DNA of 64,000 nt from Billgrantia campisalis. Lineage in GTDB: Bacteria; Pseudomonadota; Gammaproteobacteria; Pseudomonadales; Halomonadaceae. Position 1 is the first letter of the stretch. Each line of letters opens with the position of its first letter. Position numbers and translations under genes: made by a program. The stretch spans positions 273,101-337,100 of the forward strand of contig NZ_JABFUC010000004.1 of assembly GCF_022341425.1 (NCBI RefSeq). Direction: 5' to 3'. The notes under the pieces were generated by a model, which worked only from the letters and a program-made list of their open reading frames with translations, was not told the DNA's origin and ran no database searches. Positions 52,575 to 62,046 of the stretch are shown piece by piece.

Positions 52575-54383
52575 ATGAGCGCAACGGCGCCCGACACCCT
52601 GGAAAGCGATGCGGCCTGGCAATGGCTGTGCCGCCTGCGTGACCACGAGCGGCCGCCGGAAGACGACCGGCTGTGGCTCGACGCCCAAGGCGCCTGGCAG
52701 GCGCGCGACGCCGTCGGCGACGCCACCCGCGAGCTGCTCGACTGCCTGGTGCCGCTGGCCACCCACCGCGAGCGGCTGGCCGTGGCCCAGCTGGGCCAGA
52801 GCCTGGATGGCCGCATCGCCACCCAGAGCGGTCACTCCCACTATATCAACGGCCTGGAGAGCCGCACCCACCTGCACCGCCTGCGCGCCCTGCTCGACGC
52901 CGTGGTGGTGGGCGCCGGCACCGTCGTCGCCGACGACCCGCTGCTCACGGTGCGCCACGTGCCCGGCCGCCAACCGGTACGGGTGATCCTCGATCCCCGG
53001 GGCCGGGTACCGGGGCATGTCCGCCTGCTGCGCGACGCGGCTGCCCCGACCCTGCACCTGGTGGGCCCCGACACCATGCCGGCCACGCCCACGGGGCGTC
53101 ATGTGACGCGTCTGACCCTGCCGCTGGCGGGCGACGGCTTCTCGCCCGCCGCGGTGCTCGAGGCCCTGGCCGAGCGGGGCCTCCCCCGGGTGCTGATCGA
53201 GGGCGGCGGGGTCACGGTATCGCGTTTTCTCGAGGCCGGAGTGCTCGACCGCCTGCACCTGCTGGTGGCGCCGCTGCTGATCGGCTCCGGTCGCCCCGGC
53301 CTGACGCTTGCGCCGATCGCCACCCTCGACGACGCCCGACGCCCGCGGGCGCGAACCTTTCGCTGCGGCGACGACACCCTCTTCGACCTGATCCTCCGCA
53401 ACGCCTGAGGCTCCGCCCGGCCCACGCCGCTGCCCGCGCCGCCGCCCGCGCAGCATCTCCGCCAGCACGCACAGCCCGCCCGGCAGGCTGGCCAGCAGCA
53501 CCAGGGCGCCGTAGGCCAGCGACACCGCCACTCCCTGGGCCGCCGGCAGCCCGACCAGCGCCCAGACCAGTGCCGCGGCGCTTTCGCGCACCCCCCAGCC
53601 GGCCAGCGTCAGCGGCAGCAGCATCGCCAGCAGCACCGGCGGCACCAGCGCCAGCAGGGTCGTGGTCGGCAGGGTGACCCCGATGGCCCGGGCGGCGCAG
53701 ACGAACACCAGCGCATAGCTGATCACCACCAGCAGCGAGCCGGCCAGCTGGCGCGGCCACGCCGAGGTCGCCAGCAGGCTGCGATACAGATCCCCGCCGA
53801 GCCCAATCAGCGCCCGGGGCGGGTAGCGGACCAGCCGGCGTCCCAGCAGCCCCACTGCCAAACCGACCAGCACGATCGGCAGCAGCCAGGCGACCAGCCG
53901 CCAGGGCGATGAACCGGCGGCCCAGGCCGCCATCTCGGCCATCACGCCGTGCCACAGCGGTGAGGCCGCCAGCACCAGCAGGGTCAGCAGCAGCACCGCC
54001 AGCTGGCCCGAGGCGCGCTCGATGATCACCGCCCGCCAGGCGGCGCCCTGCCGGCCGCTGGCCTGGGAGTGACGCCAGGCCCGGGCGGCGTCGCCCATCA
54101 CCCCGCCGGGCAGCACCTGATTGAGAAACATCGCCAGGTAGTAGTCGCGCAGCGCCCGCCCCCAATCCAGGGGCACCGCCAGCAGGCGCGCGGTGAAGCG
54201 CCAGCGCCAGGCGGACAGCGCCACCTGCGGCAGCGTCAGCACCAGGGCCAGCAGGGCCCAGCCCGGTGAGAGACGCTCGACCTCGGCGATCACCGCGCGT
54301 GGGTCCAGCCAGACGGCCAGCGCCGCCAGCAGCAGCAGGCTGGCCAGCGGCCGCCACAGGCGTGCCAGCAGGCGGCGTCTCAT
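52536..54383 (-). CDS. Lysylphosphatidylglycerol-synthase-type (UPF0104) membrane protein, open frame runs far past the domain
   Basis: From the ATG at 54383 the first 315 or so residues form a multi-pass membrane protein of the UPF0104/flippase family, with 'YYLAMFLNQVLPGGVMGDAA' and 'AWRAVIIERASGQLAVLLLT' as signatures and 'LAGWGVRESAAALVWALVGL' near the end. After 'GGLCVLAEMLRGRRRGQRRG' (about 53440) the frame has no stop for nearly 300 further codons, lying antisense to the RibD-like gene and reading as low-complexity protein. The true protein probably ends near 53430, either by a small sequence error or by a real unusual tail. It overlaps the methyltransferase gene by 4 bases. The family moves or modifies lipid-linked molecules. 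Confidence 0.7.
   Translation of the reverse strand: MRRRLLARLWRPLASLLLLAALAVWLDPRAVIAEVERLSPGWALLALVLTLPQVALSAWRWRFTARLLAVPLDWGRALRDYYLAMFLNQVLPGGVMGDAARAWRHSQASGRQGAAWRAVIIERASGQLAVLLLTLLVLAASPLWHGVMAEMAAWAAGSSPWRLVAWLLPIVLVGLAVGLLGRRLVRYPPRALIGLGGDLYRSLLATSAWPRQLAGSLLVVISYALVFVCAARAIGVTLPTTTLLALVPPVLLAMLLPLTLAGWGVRESAAALVWALVGLPAAQGVAVSLAYGALVLLASLPGGLCVLAEMLRGRRRGQRRGPGGASGVAEDQVEEGVVAAAKGSRPRASGVVEGGDRRKRQAGATGADQQRRHQQVQAVEHSGLEKTRYRDPAALDQHPGEAPLGQGLEHRGGREAVARQRQGQTRHMTPRGRGRHGVGAHQVQGRGSRVAQQADMPRYPAPGIEDHPYRLAAGHVAHREQRVVGDDGAGAHHHGVEQGAQAVQVGAALQAVDIVGVTALGGDAAIQALAQLGHGQPLAVGGQRHQAVEQLAGGVADGVARLPGALGVEPQPVVFRRPLVVTQAAQPLPGRIAFQGVGRRCAHGASGSDSAFHHA
52575..53408 (+). CDS. RibD C-terminal-type reductase
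   Basis: The 277-residue protein has the pyrimidine reductase (RibD C-terminal, dihydrofolate-reductase-like) domain: 'VAQLGQSLDGRIATQSGHSH', 'ALLDAVVVGAGTVVADDPLL', 'QPVRVILDPRGRVPGH' and 'LPRVLIEGGGVTVSRFLEAG'. The N-terminal 75 residues are not a deaminase domain and carry no zinc motif, so it is a stand-alone reductase. It should reduce a ribosylaminopyrimidine (or similar pterin-like compound) with NADPH. The gene lies opposite the long 3' extension of the flippase-like frame. Confidence 0.87.
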   Translation: MSATAPDTLESDAAWQWLCRLRDHERPPEDDRLWLDAQGAWQARDAVGDATRELLDCLVPLATHRERLAVAQLGQSLDGRIATQSGHSHYINGLESRTHLHRLRALLDAVVVGAGTVVADDPLLTVRHVPGRQPVRVILDPRGRVPGHVRLLRDAAAPTLHLVGPDTMPATPTGRHVTRLTLPLAGDGFSPAAVLEALAERGLPRVLIEGGGVTVSRFLEAGVLDRLHLLVAPLLIGSGRPGLTLAPIATLDDARRPRARTFRCGDDTLFDLILRNA

Positions 54384-55261
54384 GCGCGCCCCCCGACGCC
54401 GTCCCGGCCGGGCCAGGCGAACAGGTCGCGGTGCCCCACGCTGATCCCGCATTCACCGGCCGCCAGTTCGGCGCAGCGCCGCTGGCGCCAGCTGGTCAGC
54501 CAGGCACGCTGTGACGGGGCCTGCTCCAGCGCCGCCGCGGCCCAGCCCTCCACCAGGGTCAGGCCCAGGGTGCACGCCGTCTCCCCGCCGGCCGCCAGAT
54601 GCCAGGGGGTGGCGGCGGATGCCACCCGGTAGCCGGCGGCGACCATGAGCTCGGCCAACAGCGCCGGGGCCTCACCGCCCAGGGCGGCGCCCAGCCCCTT
54701 GTCGCGGTGCTGGTGGGCTTGGAACAGCGTCCGCACCTCGGCGTCCGCGTCATCGTCGCAGCGCTGGCCCTGGGCATCCAGAAACGCCCAGTCGCCGTCG
54801 ACGCTGAGGGCGACCAGCAGCGCCTGACCGCGCCGGGCCGCGGCGTCGATCAGCGCCTCGCACCAGGGCCGCGACACCAGGTCGAACAGCGCCGAGGCGG
54901 TGATCAGCGACGCCCCCTCCAGCAGCGTCGCATCGAAGGGCGCCAGGCTGCGGCAGCGGATCTCCATCGCCACCCGCCGACCGGCGGCGTCGTGCAGGCG
55001 GGAGCGTCGGGCGCGGGCCAGCAGGGCGGCATCGTGATCGACCAGCCGCCAGCGCTGGGGGCCGGGCAGGCGCGGGGCCAGGAAACGCGGATTGCTGCCG
55101 GTGCCGCTGCCCAGGTCGACCAGACCAAAGGGGGCGGGACGGGCGGCCAGCCACTCGGCGGCCAGGCCGGTCAGCCGCTGGCTGCGCGAGCGGGCGTCCA
55201 GCGCCTCGCGCTGGGCGAGCCAGTCGGCGCTGAAACGGCTATTGGCGGCGGGGGCGTTCAT
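54380..55261 (-). CDS. SAM-dependent methyltransferase
   Basis: The 293-residue class I methyltransferase has the SAM motif 'GLVDLGSGTGSNPRFLAPRL' (about 45-65), 'RWRLVDHDAALLARARR', and 'LITASALFDLVSRPWCEALI'. The N-terminal 'SADWLAQREALDARSRSQRL' is the usual lead-in for this small-molecule methyltransferase group, found beside PTPS and GT4 genes elsewhere as I recall. It overlaps the GT4 gene by 4 bases and the flippase-like gene by 4 bases, so it is translated as part of a coupled five-gene operon. The substrate is unknown. Confidence 0.83.
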   Translation of the reverse strand: MNAPAANSRFSADWLAQREALDARSRSQRLTGLAAEWLAARPAPFGLVDLGSGTGSNPRFLAPRLPGPQRWRLVDHDAALLARARRSRLHDAAGRRVAMEIRCRSLAPFDATLLEGASLITASALFDLVSRPWCEALIDAAARRGQALLVALSVDGDWAFLDAQGQRCDDDADAEVRTLFQAHQHRDKGLGAALGGEAPALLAELMVAAGYRVASAATPWHLAAGGETACTLGLTLVEGWAAAALEQAPSQRAWLTSWRQRRCAELAAGECGISVGHRDLFAWPGRDGVGGRA

Positions 55262-56349
55262 GGCACCACCTCCGATGGGTCGGAGAGCGCCGCCGCGAAG
55301 GCGGCACCGGCATCGGACCAGTCGCCCAGGCGCGCGCGGGCCTGCCGGGCACCGTGGCGCAACCGCGCCCGCAGCTCCGGCTCCTCGAACCAGCGCGCCA
55401 GCGCCACGGCCAACCCATGGCTGTCGCCGGGCGCCACCGCCAGGCCCGCCGTTGCCGGCAGGGTGTCGGCCAGGGCGCCGCCGGTGGTGGTGATCACCGG
55501 CAGGCCCCGGGCCAGCGCCTCGGTGACCACCATGCCGTAGCCCTCGTAGTGGGAGGCCAGCACGAAGAGATCCGCCTGGCGGTAGGCCGCCGCCAGTGCC
55601 TCGGGCCCCTGCTCGCCGCAAAGCCGCAGCCGCGCTTCCAGGCGGTGGTGACGAATTCGCTGGGCGACCCGGGCGGCATGCGCCGGGTCGCGGGACAGCC
55701 CGCCGATGCAGTCGCAGCGCCAGTCATGCTGCCTCAGCGAGGCCAGCGCCTCGACCAGCAGGTCGTGCCCCTTGCGCGGCGTCAGGGTCGCCACGCAGAG
55801 CAGCCGCTGGGGGCCTTCCCGCCGCGCCTGGGACGCGGCCGTATCGGCCAGCGGGGCGGGGTCGACGCCGGGCTCGACCACCGCCACCCGGGACGGCGGC
55901 ACCCCGAAGCGCGCCAGGCCACGGGCGGTATAGGCGCTGGTGGCAATCACTCGCCGCGCCAGCGCCAGGGCGCGGGTCTCGCTGTGTCGCAGGCGCTCCC
56001 GGGTGGCGTCATCCAGGCCGGTCTCGTCGGCCAGCGGATGGTGCACCAGGGCGATAAGCCTCAGCCGGTCGGCGTGGGGCGCGACGACCTCGGGCAGCCC
56101 ACCCAGGGCCAGGCCGTCGATCACCACCCGGGCACCATCGGGCAGCGCCGCCAGCGCCGCGGCCATGCTCGCCCTGGCCAGGGCATCGGGGTCGGGGAAG
56201 CGCCCCGCAAGGCCCGCCACCTCGACCCGCCAGCCCCGCTCGCGCAGCGCCGCGACGATGCGCGCGTCATAGAGATAGCCACCGGTCAGCTGGTCGGGGT
56301 CGCCGGCGACAATCAGCGTCAGCTCGGCGGTCGCGGACGCGAGGGTCAT
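55258..56349 (-). CDS. GT4-family glycosyltransferase
   Basis: The 363-residue GT-B glycosyltransferase has an N-terminal '[20 protein letters not shown]' with the sugar-acceptor glycine loop, '[20 protein letters not shown]' (start of the donor-binding domain) and the EX7E motif in '[20 protein letters not shown]'. GT4 enzymes transfer a sugar from a nucleotide donor with retention. Overlap with the PTPS-like gene (4 bases) and methyltransferase gene (4 bases) makes it a core part of the operon; it probably glycosylates the pathway's heterocycle or lipid carrier. Confidence 0.87.
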   Translation of the reverse strand: MTLASATAELTLIVAGDPDQLTGGYLYDARIVAALRERGWRVEVAGLAGRFPDPDALARASMAAALAALPDGARVVIDGLALGGLPEVVAPHADRLRLIALVHHPLADETGLDDATRERLRHSETRALALARRVIATSAYTARGLARFGVPPSRVAVVEPGVDPAPLADTAASQARREGPQRLLCVATLTPRKGHDLLVEALASLRQHDWRCDCIGGLSRDPAHAARVAQRIRHHRLEARLRLCGEQGPEALAAAYRQADLFVLASHYEGYGMVVTEALARGLPVITTTGGALADTLPATAGLAVAPGDSHGLAVALARWFEEPELRARLRHGARQARARLGDWSDAGAAFAAALSDPSEVVP

Positions 56350-56744
56350 AGCTCGGCCTCGTAGCTGGCCCAGGCGACATGCGACTCGTGCAGCGTGACT
56401 CGCATGGCGGCCAGCGCCTCGGCGCCCGGGCCCAGCTCGCCTTGACCAATCGCCTCCACCAGCCGCTCGAAGATCACACGGGCCATGAACTCGGTGGTGG
56501 TATTGCGCCCCTGGAAGGCCTCCAGGTCGTCCAGATTGTGGAAGTTGTACTCATCCAGCACCCGCTTCAGAGCGGCCCCGGCCAGGCCGATGTCCACCAC
56601 CAGGTCGTCGTCATCCAGCTCGCGGCGCTGGAAGGTGACATCCACCACATAGGTGGCGCCGTGGGTCCGCTGAGCGGGACCAAAGACAGCGCCCTGGAAG
56701 CTGTGGGCGATCATGAAGTGGTCACGAACGGTCAGGCTGTACAT
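56346..56744 (-). CDS. PTPS/QueD-family protein with altered zinc site
   Basis: The 132-residue protein matches the 6-pyruvoyl-tetrahydropterin synthase/QueD fold: '[17 protein letters not shown]' (first zinc His), '[16 protein letters not shown]', '[13 protein letters not shown]' (DHxNL-like), '[20 protein letters not shown]' and '[14 protein letters not shown]' (Glu). The HGH pair of zinc ligands is HGA here, and the catalytic Cys before it is missing, so activity probably differs from normal QueD. GTP-derived substrates are known for the family. It is placed between the MDR dehydrogenase and the GT4 gene. Confidence 0.82.
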   Translation of the reverse strand: MYSLTVRDHFMIAHSFQGAVFGPAQRTHGATYVVDVTFQRRELDDDDLVVDIGLAGAALKRVLDEYNFHNLDDLEAFQGRNTTTEFMARVIFERLVEAIGQGELGPGAEALAAMRVTLHESHVAWASYEAEL

Positions 56745-56768
56745 GCAGAATCTCCATGGCAGAAGGAA

Positions 56769-57770
56769 TCAGGCGGACCGCGGGACGGGCGCGGAGGAAT
56801 AGCGCAGCCGATGGCAGAGCACCTCGCCGGCGCCGGCCGCCAGGCGCGGCATCAGCTCGGGCAGCGCCTGAAAGTCGCTTTCGCCGCTGATCAGGGCCTC
56901 CAGGCGCGCCTCGCGCAGCAGCTCCAGGGCCAGCGTCAACCGGCGGCGGTGGTCCCAGCGTGGCCGCTGGGCGACGGGCAGCCTGCCCACCTGGCTGGCC
57001 TGCAGGGTCAGCCGACGGGAATGGAAGGCCTCGCCCAGCGGCAGCGTCACCTCGCGGCTGCCGAACCAGCTCATCTCCACCACCCGCGCCTCGAGGCCGG
57101 CCAGCGTGAGCGCCAACCGCAGGCCCTCGGCGCTGCCGCTGGCGTGAATCACCCGGTCGCGCTCGGCATCGGCCTGCTCGGGGCAGCGGAAGTCGAGTCC
57201 CAGCGCCTCGGCCACGCCGGCCCGCTGGGGCGCCACGTCCACCAGCTGCACCCGGGTGCCGGGCATCGCCGCACACAGCCAGGCCATCAACACCCCTACC
57301 ACGCCAGCGCCGATCACGGTGATGCGCTCGCCCAGGACGGGAGCGGCGTCCCACAGGCCGTTGAGGGCGGTTTCCATGTTGGCCGCCAGCACCGCCCGGG
57401 CGGCCGGCACCCCCTCGGGCAGCGGCACCACCGCCGCGCGGGGCACCACGTAGCGGTCCTGGTGGGGGTGCAGGCAAAACACCTCACGGCCCAGCAGGTC
57501 GGCATCTCCCGCTTCCACCCGGCCGACGCTGACGTAGCCATACTTCACCGGGCCGGGGAAATCACCGACCTGAAAGGGCGCACGCATGCGGGCGTATTCG
57601 CTGACCGGCACCTCCCCCCGGAAGACCAGCGCTTCGGTGCCGCGACTGATACCGCCGTACAGGGCACGCACCTCCACCTGGCCGCTCGCCGGCAACGGCA
57701 GCGGCTCTTCGCGTAGCGCCCCGCGGCCGGGGGCGAGAATCCAATAGGCGGTGGCGGTCGCGTCACGCAT
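56769..57770 (-). CDS. MDR-family (alcohol) dehydrogenase
   Basis: The 333-residue medium-chain dehydrogenase has 'YGGISRGTEALVFRGEVP', 'KYGYVSVGRVEAG' and the NAD(P) motif 'ITVIGAGVVGVLMAWLCAAM' with 'VQLVDVAPQRAGVAEALGLD'. It lacks the structural-zinc Cys cluster and has a single Cys/His pair ('VFCLHPHQDRYVV'), so it is a dehydrogenase or reductase of unknown substrate. The ATG at 57770 follows AGGAGA. It is the first gene of the leftward coupled operon and divergent from the CDP-alcohol phosphatidyltransferase gene. Confidence 0.83.
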   Translation of the reverse strand: MRDATATAYWILAPGRGALREEPLPLPASGQVEVRALYGGISRGTEALVFRGEVPVSEYARMRAPFQVGDFPGPVKYGYVSVGRVEAGDADLLGREVFCLHPHQDRYVVPRAAVVPLPEGVPAARAVLAANMETALNGLWDAAPVLGERITVIGAGVVGVLMAWLCAAMPGTRVQLVDVAPQRAGVAEALGLDFRCPEQADAERDRVIHASGSAEGLRLALTLAGLEARVVEMSWFGSREVTLPLGEAFHSRRLTLQASQVGRLPVAQRPRWDHRRRLTLALELLREARLEALISGESDFQALPELMPRLAAGAGEVLCHRLRYSSAPVPRSA

Positions 57771-57958
57771 GGCGTCTCCTCTGCGATACTCATCCTGACT
57801 CTGGGACCGATAATGGCGCTGGTTCGTCACACCTCCTTCTTCATGACAACTGGCAGCGCACATCGGCTTCATTGCCAGCAAATTTCTTTCACAATAATGG
57901 TACAGCTATACATTACTGCATCAATTATTTCTCGTACTCCGATAGCCCGGTGAGCCCC

Positions 57959-58699
57959 ATGCCCCCTGTATCTCGTCAGCATAGCGACAAACGCCGCCCC
58001 CCGGCCGGCCCCCTCTCCACGCTGAGTGAGCTGCTGGCCGGACTGGCCAGCGTGCTCGTGCTGGGCGTGCTGCTGACGCTGTGGCTGCAGGCCAGCCGCT
58101 GGGTGCCGAGTCTCGCCACGCTCGTCTACCTGGCCATGGCCGGGCTCATCCAGCACGCCTGGCCGGACCGGCGGGGGCTGGGCTGGGCCAACCGCCTCAC
58201 CCTCTTACGCGGTGTGGTGGTGGCGCTGCTGGCCGGCGCCCTGGTCGACCCGGCGCTGCTGGCGCGCCACCCCTGGCCGCTGGCCGGCCTGGCGCTGCTG
58301 GCCCTGCTGCTGGACGGCGCCGATGGCTGGGTGGCGCGACGCACCGGCAGCGCCAGCGCCTTCGGCGCACGCTTCGACATGGAGCTGGACGCCTTCTTCA
58401 TCCTGGTGCTGTGCCTGGCGCTGCTGTCGCTGGGCAAGGTCGGGCCCTGGGTGCTGGGCATCGGCCTTATGCGCTACGGCTTCGTGCTGGCCGGGCACCG
58501 CCACGCCTGGCTGCGCGCCCCGCTGCCGGAGAGCCGGCGCCGCAAGGCGGTCTGCGTCTGGCAGGTCGTGGCGCTGATGCTCGGCCTGCTGCCGCCCCTC
58601 GGCGCCCAGGTCGCCGGTTGGCTGGCGGCCACGGCGCTAGTCGGGCTGGCGGGTTCCTTCGCGGTGGACGTGCGTTGGCTATGGCGGAACAGAAAATGA
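57959..58699 (+). CDS. CDP-alcohol phosphatidyltransferase
   Basis: The 246-residue membrane protein contains the full CDP-alcohol phosphotransferase motif: D-G-x-D-G-x2-A-R-x8-G-x3-D-x3-D, in 'LLDGADGWVARRTGS' and 'FGARFDMELDAFF' (about 120-145). It has five or six membrane helices. Such enzymes join a CDP-activated lipid or alcohol to a polar acceptor. It is divergent from the dehydrogenase/PTPS operon across a 188-base gap and could anchor the product on a lipid. A GTG three codons upstream is an alternative start. Confidence 0.83.
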   Translation: MPPVSRQHSDKRRPPAGPLSTLSELLAGLASVLVLGVLLTLWLQASRWVPSLATLVYLAMAGLIQHAWPDRRGLGWANRLTLLRGVVVALLAGALVDPALLARHPWPLAGLALLALLLDGADGWVARRTGSASAFGARFDMELDAFFILVLCLALLSLGKVGPWVLGIGLMRYGFVLAGHRHAWLRAPLPESRRRKAVCVWQVVALMLGLLPPLGAQVAGWLAATALVGLAGSFAVDVRWLWRNRK

Positions 58700-58731
58700 A
58701 AAATATTTCTGAAAAATGATTCCACCTGGGG

Positions 58732-58760
58732 CTGGCAACCCCTGACCGTCCTGCTAGACT
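58732..58760 (+). promoter_or_regulatory. Candidate sigma-70 promoter for the tenA transcript
   Basis: CTGGCA (58732-58737) and TAGACT (58755-58760) are spaced by 17 bases and match the -35 and -10 consensus at four of six positions each. Transcription would start near 58767, just before the riboswitch. Confidence 0.45.
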
Positions 58761-58770
58761 GGCGCTTAGC

Positions 58771-58918
58771 TTGACGGGGTGCCGGTGAATCCGGCTGAGA
58801 TGGCGCAGACAGCGGCGAGACGACCACCGCTGTCACCAGCGCCGATCCCGTGGAACCTGATCCGGGTGAGCCCGTCCTTGACAAGGACGGCGGCATGAAC
58901 CGGCGTAGGGAATCAGGC
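58771..58918 (+). ncRNA. TPP riboswitch upstream of tenA, with an extra hairpin
   Basis: The thi-box core is clear: GACGGGGTGCC, then GGCTGAGATGGC, GTGGAACCTGATCCGGGT and CGGCGTAGGGAATCAGG. The region between the two halves forms a long P3 (GACAGCGGCGAGACG...). Between the GATCCGGGT and ACCGGCGTAGGG elements, where an ordinary riboswitch has a short link, there is an extra perfect 8-bp hairpin CCGTCCTT / AAGGACGG (58872-58890). It lies about 95 bases upstream of the tenA ATG and should repress tenA when thiamin pyrophosphate is plentiful. Confidence 0.92.
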
Positions 58919-59014
58919 CGTGTCGGGTACCCTTTAACGCCCCTTACCCGACCTTGCCTCCCCTCGCCCTTCGCAGCCCTCGCACCGGATCGTCACCGAC
59001 CAGCGGAGACGCCA

Positions 59015-59683
59015 ATGGGCTATCGCTTCGACGACCTGACGGCCGCCATTCACGACGACTGGCGGGCCTATATCGAGCATGACTTCGTGCGCGGCCTGGG
59101 CGACGGCACCCTCGACGAGGACGCCTTCCGTCACTACCTGAAGCAGGACTACCTGTTCCTGATTCACTTCGCCCGCGCCTATGCGCTGGCCGCCTACAAG
59201 AGCCCGACGCTTGCCGACCTGCGCCAGGCCCATGAGGGCCTCAAGGCCATCGTCGACGTGGAGCTCGGCCTCCACGTGGGCTACTGCCGCGAGTGGGGCA
59301 TCACCGAGGAGGCGCTCGCCAGCCTGCCCGAGGCCCGGGCCACCATGGCCTACACCCGCTACGTGCTGGATACCGGCAACCGCGGCGACCTGCTCGACCT
59401 TCACGTGGCACTCGCCCCCTGCCTGGTGGGCTATGGCGAGATCGCCAACTGGCTCAACGCTCGGCCCTCCACCCTGCGCGGTGAGGCCAACCCCTATGAC
59501 GCCTGGATCGCCATGTACGAGGGCGAGGAGTTCCAGGCCGCCATGGACGCCGAGCTTGAGTGGCTCAACGCCCGCCTGGCCGATGTCACCCCGGCGCGCT
59601 TCGAGGAACTGACGCGGATCTTCCGTGACGCCACGCGCCTCGAAATCGACTTCTGGCAGATGGGGTTGGACCGCGCTGACTGA
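59015..59683 (+). CDS. tenA: Thiaminase II / aminopyrimidine aminohydrolase TenA
   Basis: TenA salvages thiamin breakdown products by releasing the hydroxymethylpyrimidine. The 222-residue protein begins MGYRFDDLTAAIHDDWRAYI and has 'DAFRHYLKQDYLFLIHFARA', the conserved catalytic Cys in 'LAPCLVGYGEIANWL', and the C-terminal Glu in 'RLEIDFWQMGL'. GCGGAGA precedes the ATG. It is under a TPP riboswitch, and thiC follows in the same direction under a second one. Confidence 0.93.
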   Translation: MGYRFDDLTAAIHDDWRAYIEHDFVRGLGDGTLDEDAFRHYLKQDYLFLIHFARAYALAAYKSPTLADLRQAHEGLKAIVDVELGLHVGYCREWGITEEALASLPEARATMAYTRYVLDTGNRGDLLDLHVALAPCLVGYGEIANWLNARPSTLRGEANPYDAWIAMYEGEEFQAAMDAELEWLNARLADVTPARFEELTRIFRDATRLEIDFWQMGLDRAD

Positions 59684-59730
59684 CCCTTATCTGCCCAAAG
59701 AGCATTGCAGTGGCGCCGACAAGAGGGGCG

Positions 59731-59825
59731 CCGGGGGCAGGTCGCAGCGGAGGTCATTTGCCAGGGAAGGCAAATGTAGCGCCCAGGGAAGGGTTTACAG
59801 CGCCTCCGCAGAGACCTGCCGCCGG
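59731..59825 (-). repeat. Dispersed intergenic stem-loop repeat, copy 2
   Basis: Outer stem GCAGGTC (59737-59743) / GACCTGC (59813-59819), second stem CGGAGG (59748-59753) / CCTCCG (59803-59808), and inner hairpin TTTGCC / GGCAAA. The minus-strand core at 59776-59806 matches 27093-27123 at 30 of 31 positions. It lies in the gap between tenA and the thiC riboswitch and may double as the tenA terminator. Nothing else is seen in 59684-59896. Confidence 0.85.
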
Positions 59826-59894
59826 AACAGCCCCGGGACGAGTCGTCAGGCGCCTGCTGTGATCACACCGCTCGCCGACAGCGGCGGGCACTGA

Positions 59895-61973
<2,079 letters not shown>

Positions 61974-61995
61974 GCAGGCGACACCCCTGCTGAAC

Positions 61996-62025
61996 ATTCA
62001 CGCCGGCCCGAAGGCCGGCGTGAAT
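61996..62025. terminator. Terminator after thiC
   Basis: ATTCACGCCGGCC pairs exactly with GGCCGGCGTGAAT around a CGAA tetraloop, a 13-bp stem 22 bases past the thiC stop. It is between convergent thiC and csx2-like genes, so it probably serves both. Confidence 0.85.
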
Positions 62026-62046
62026 CAATCAGCACTCCACCAGTTT

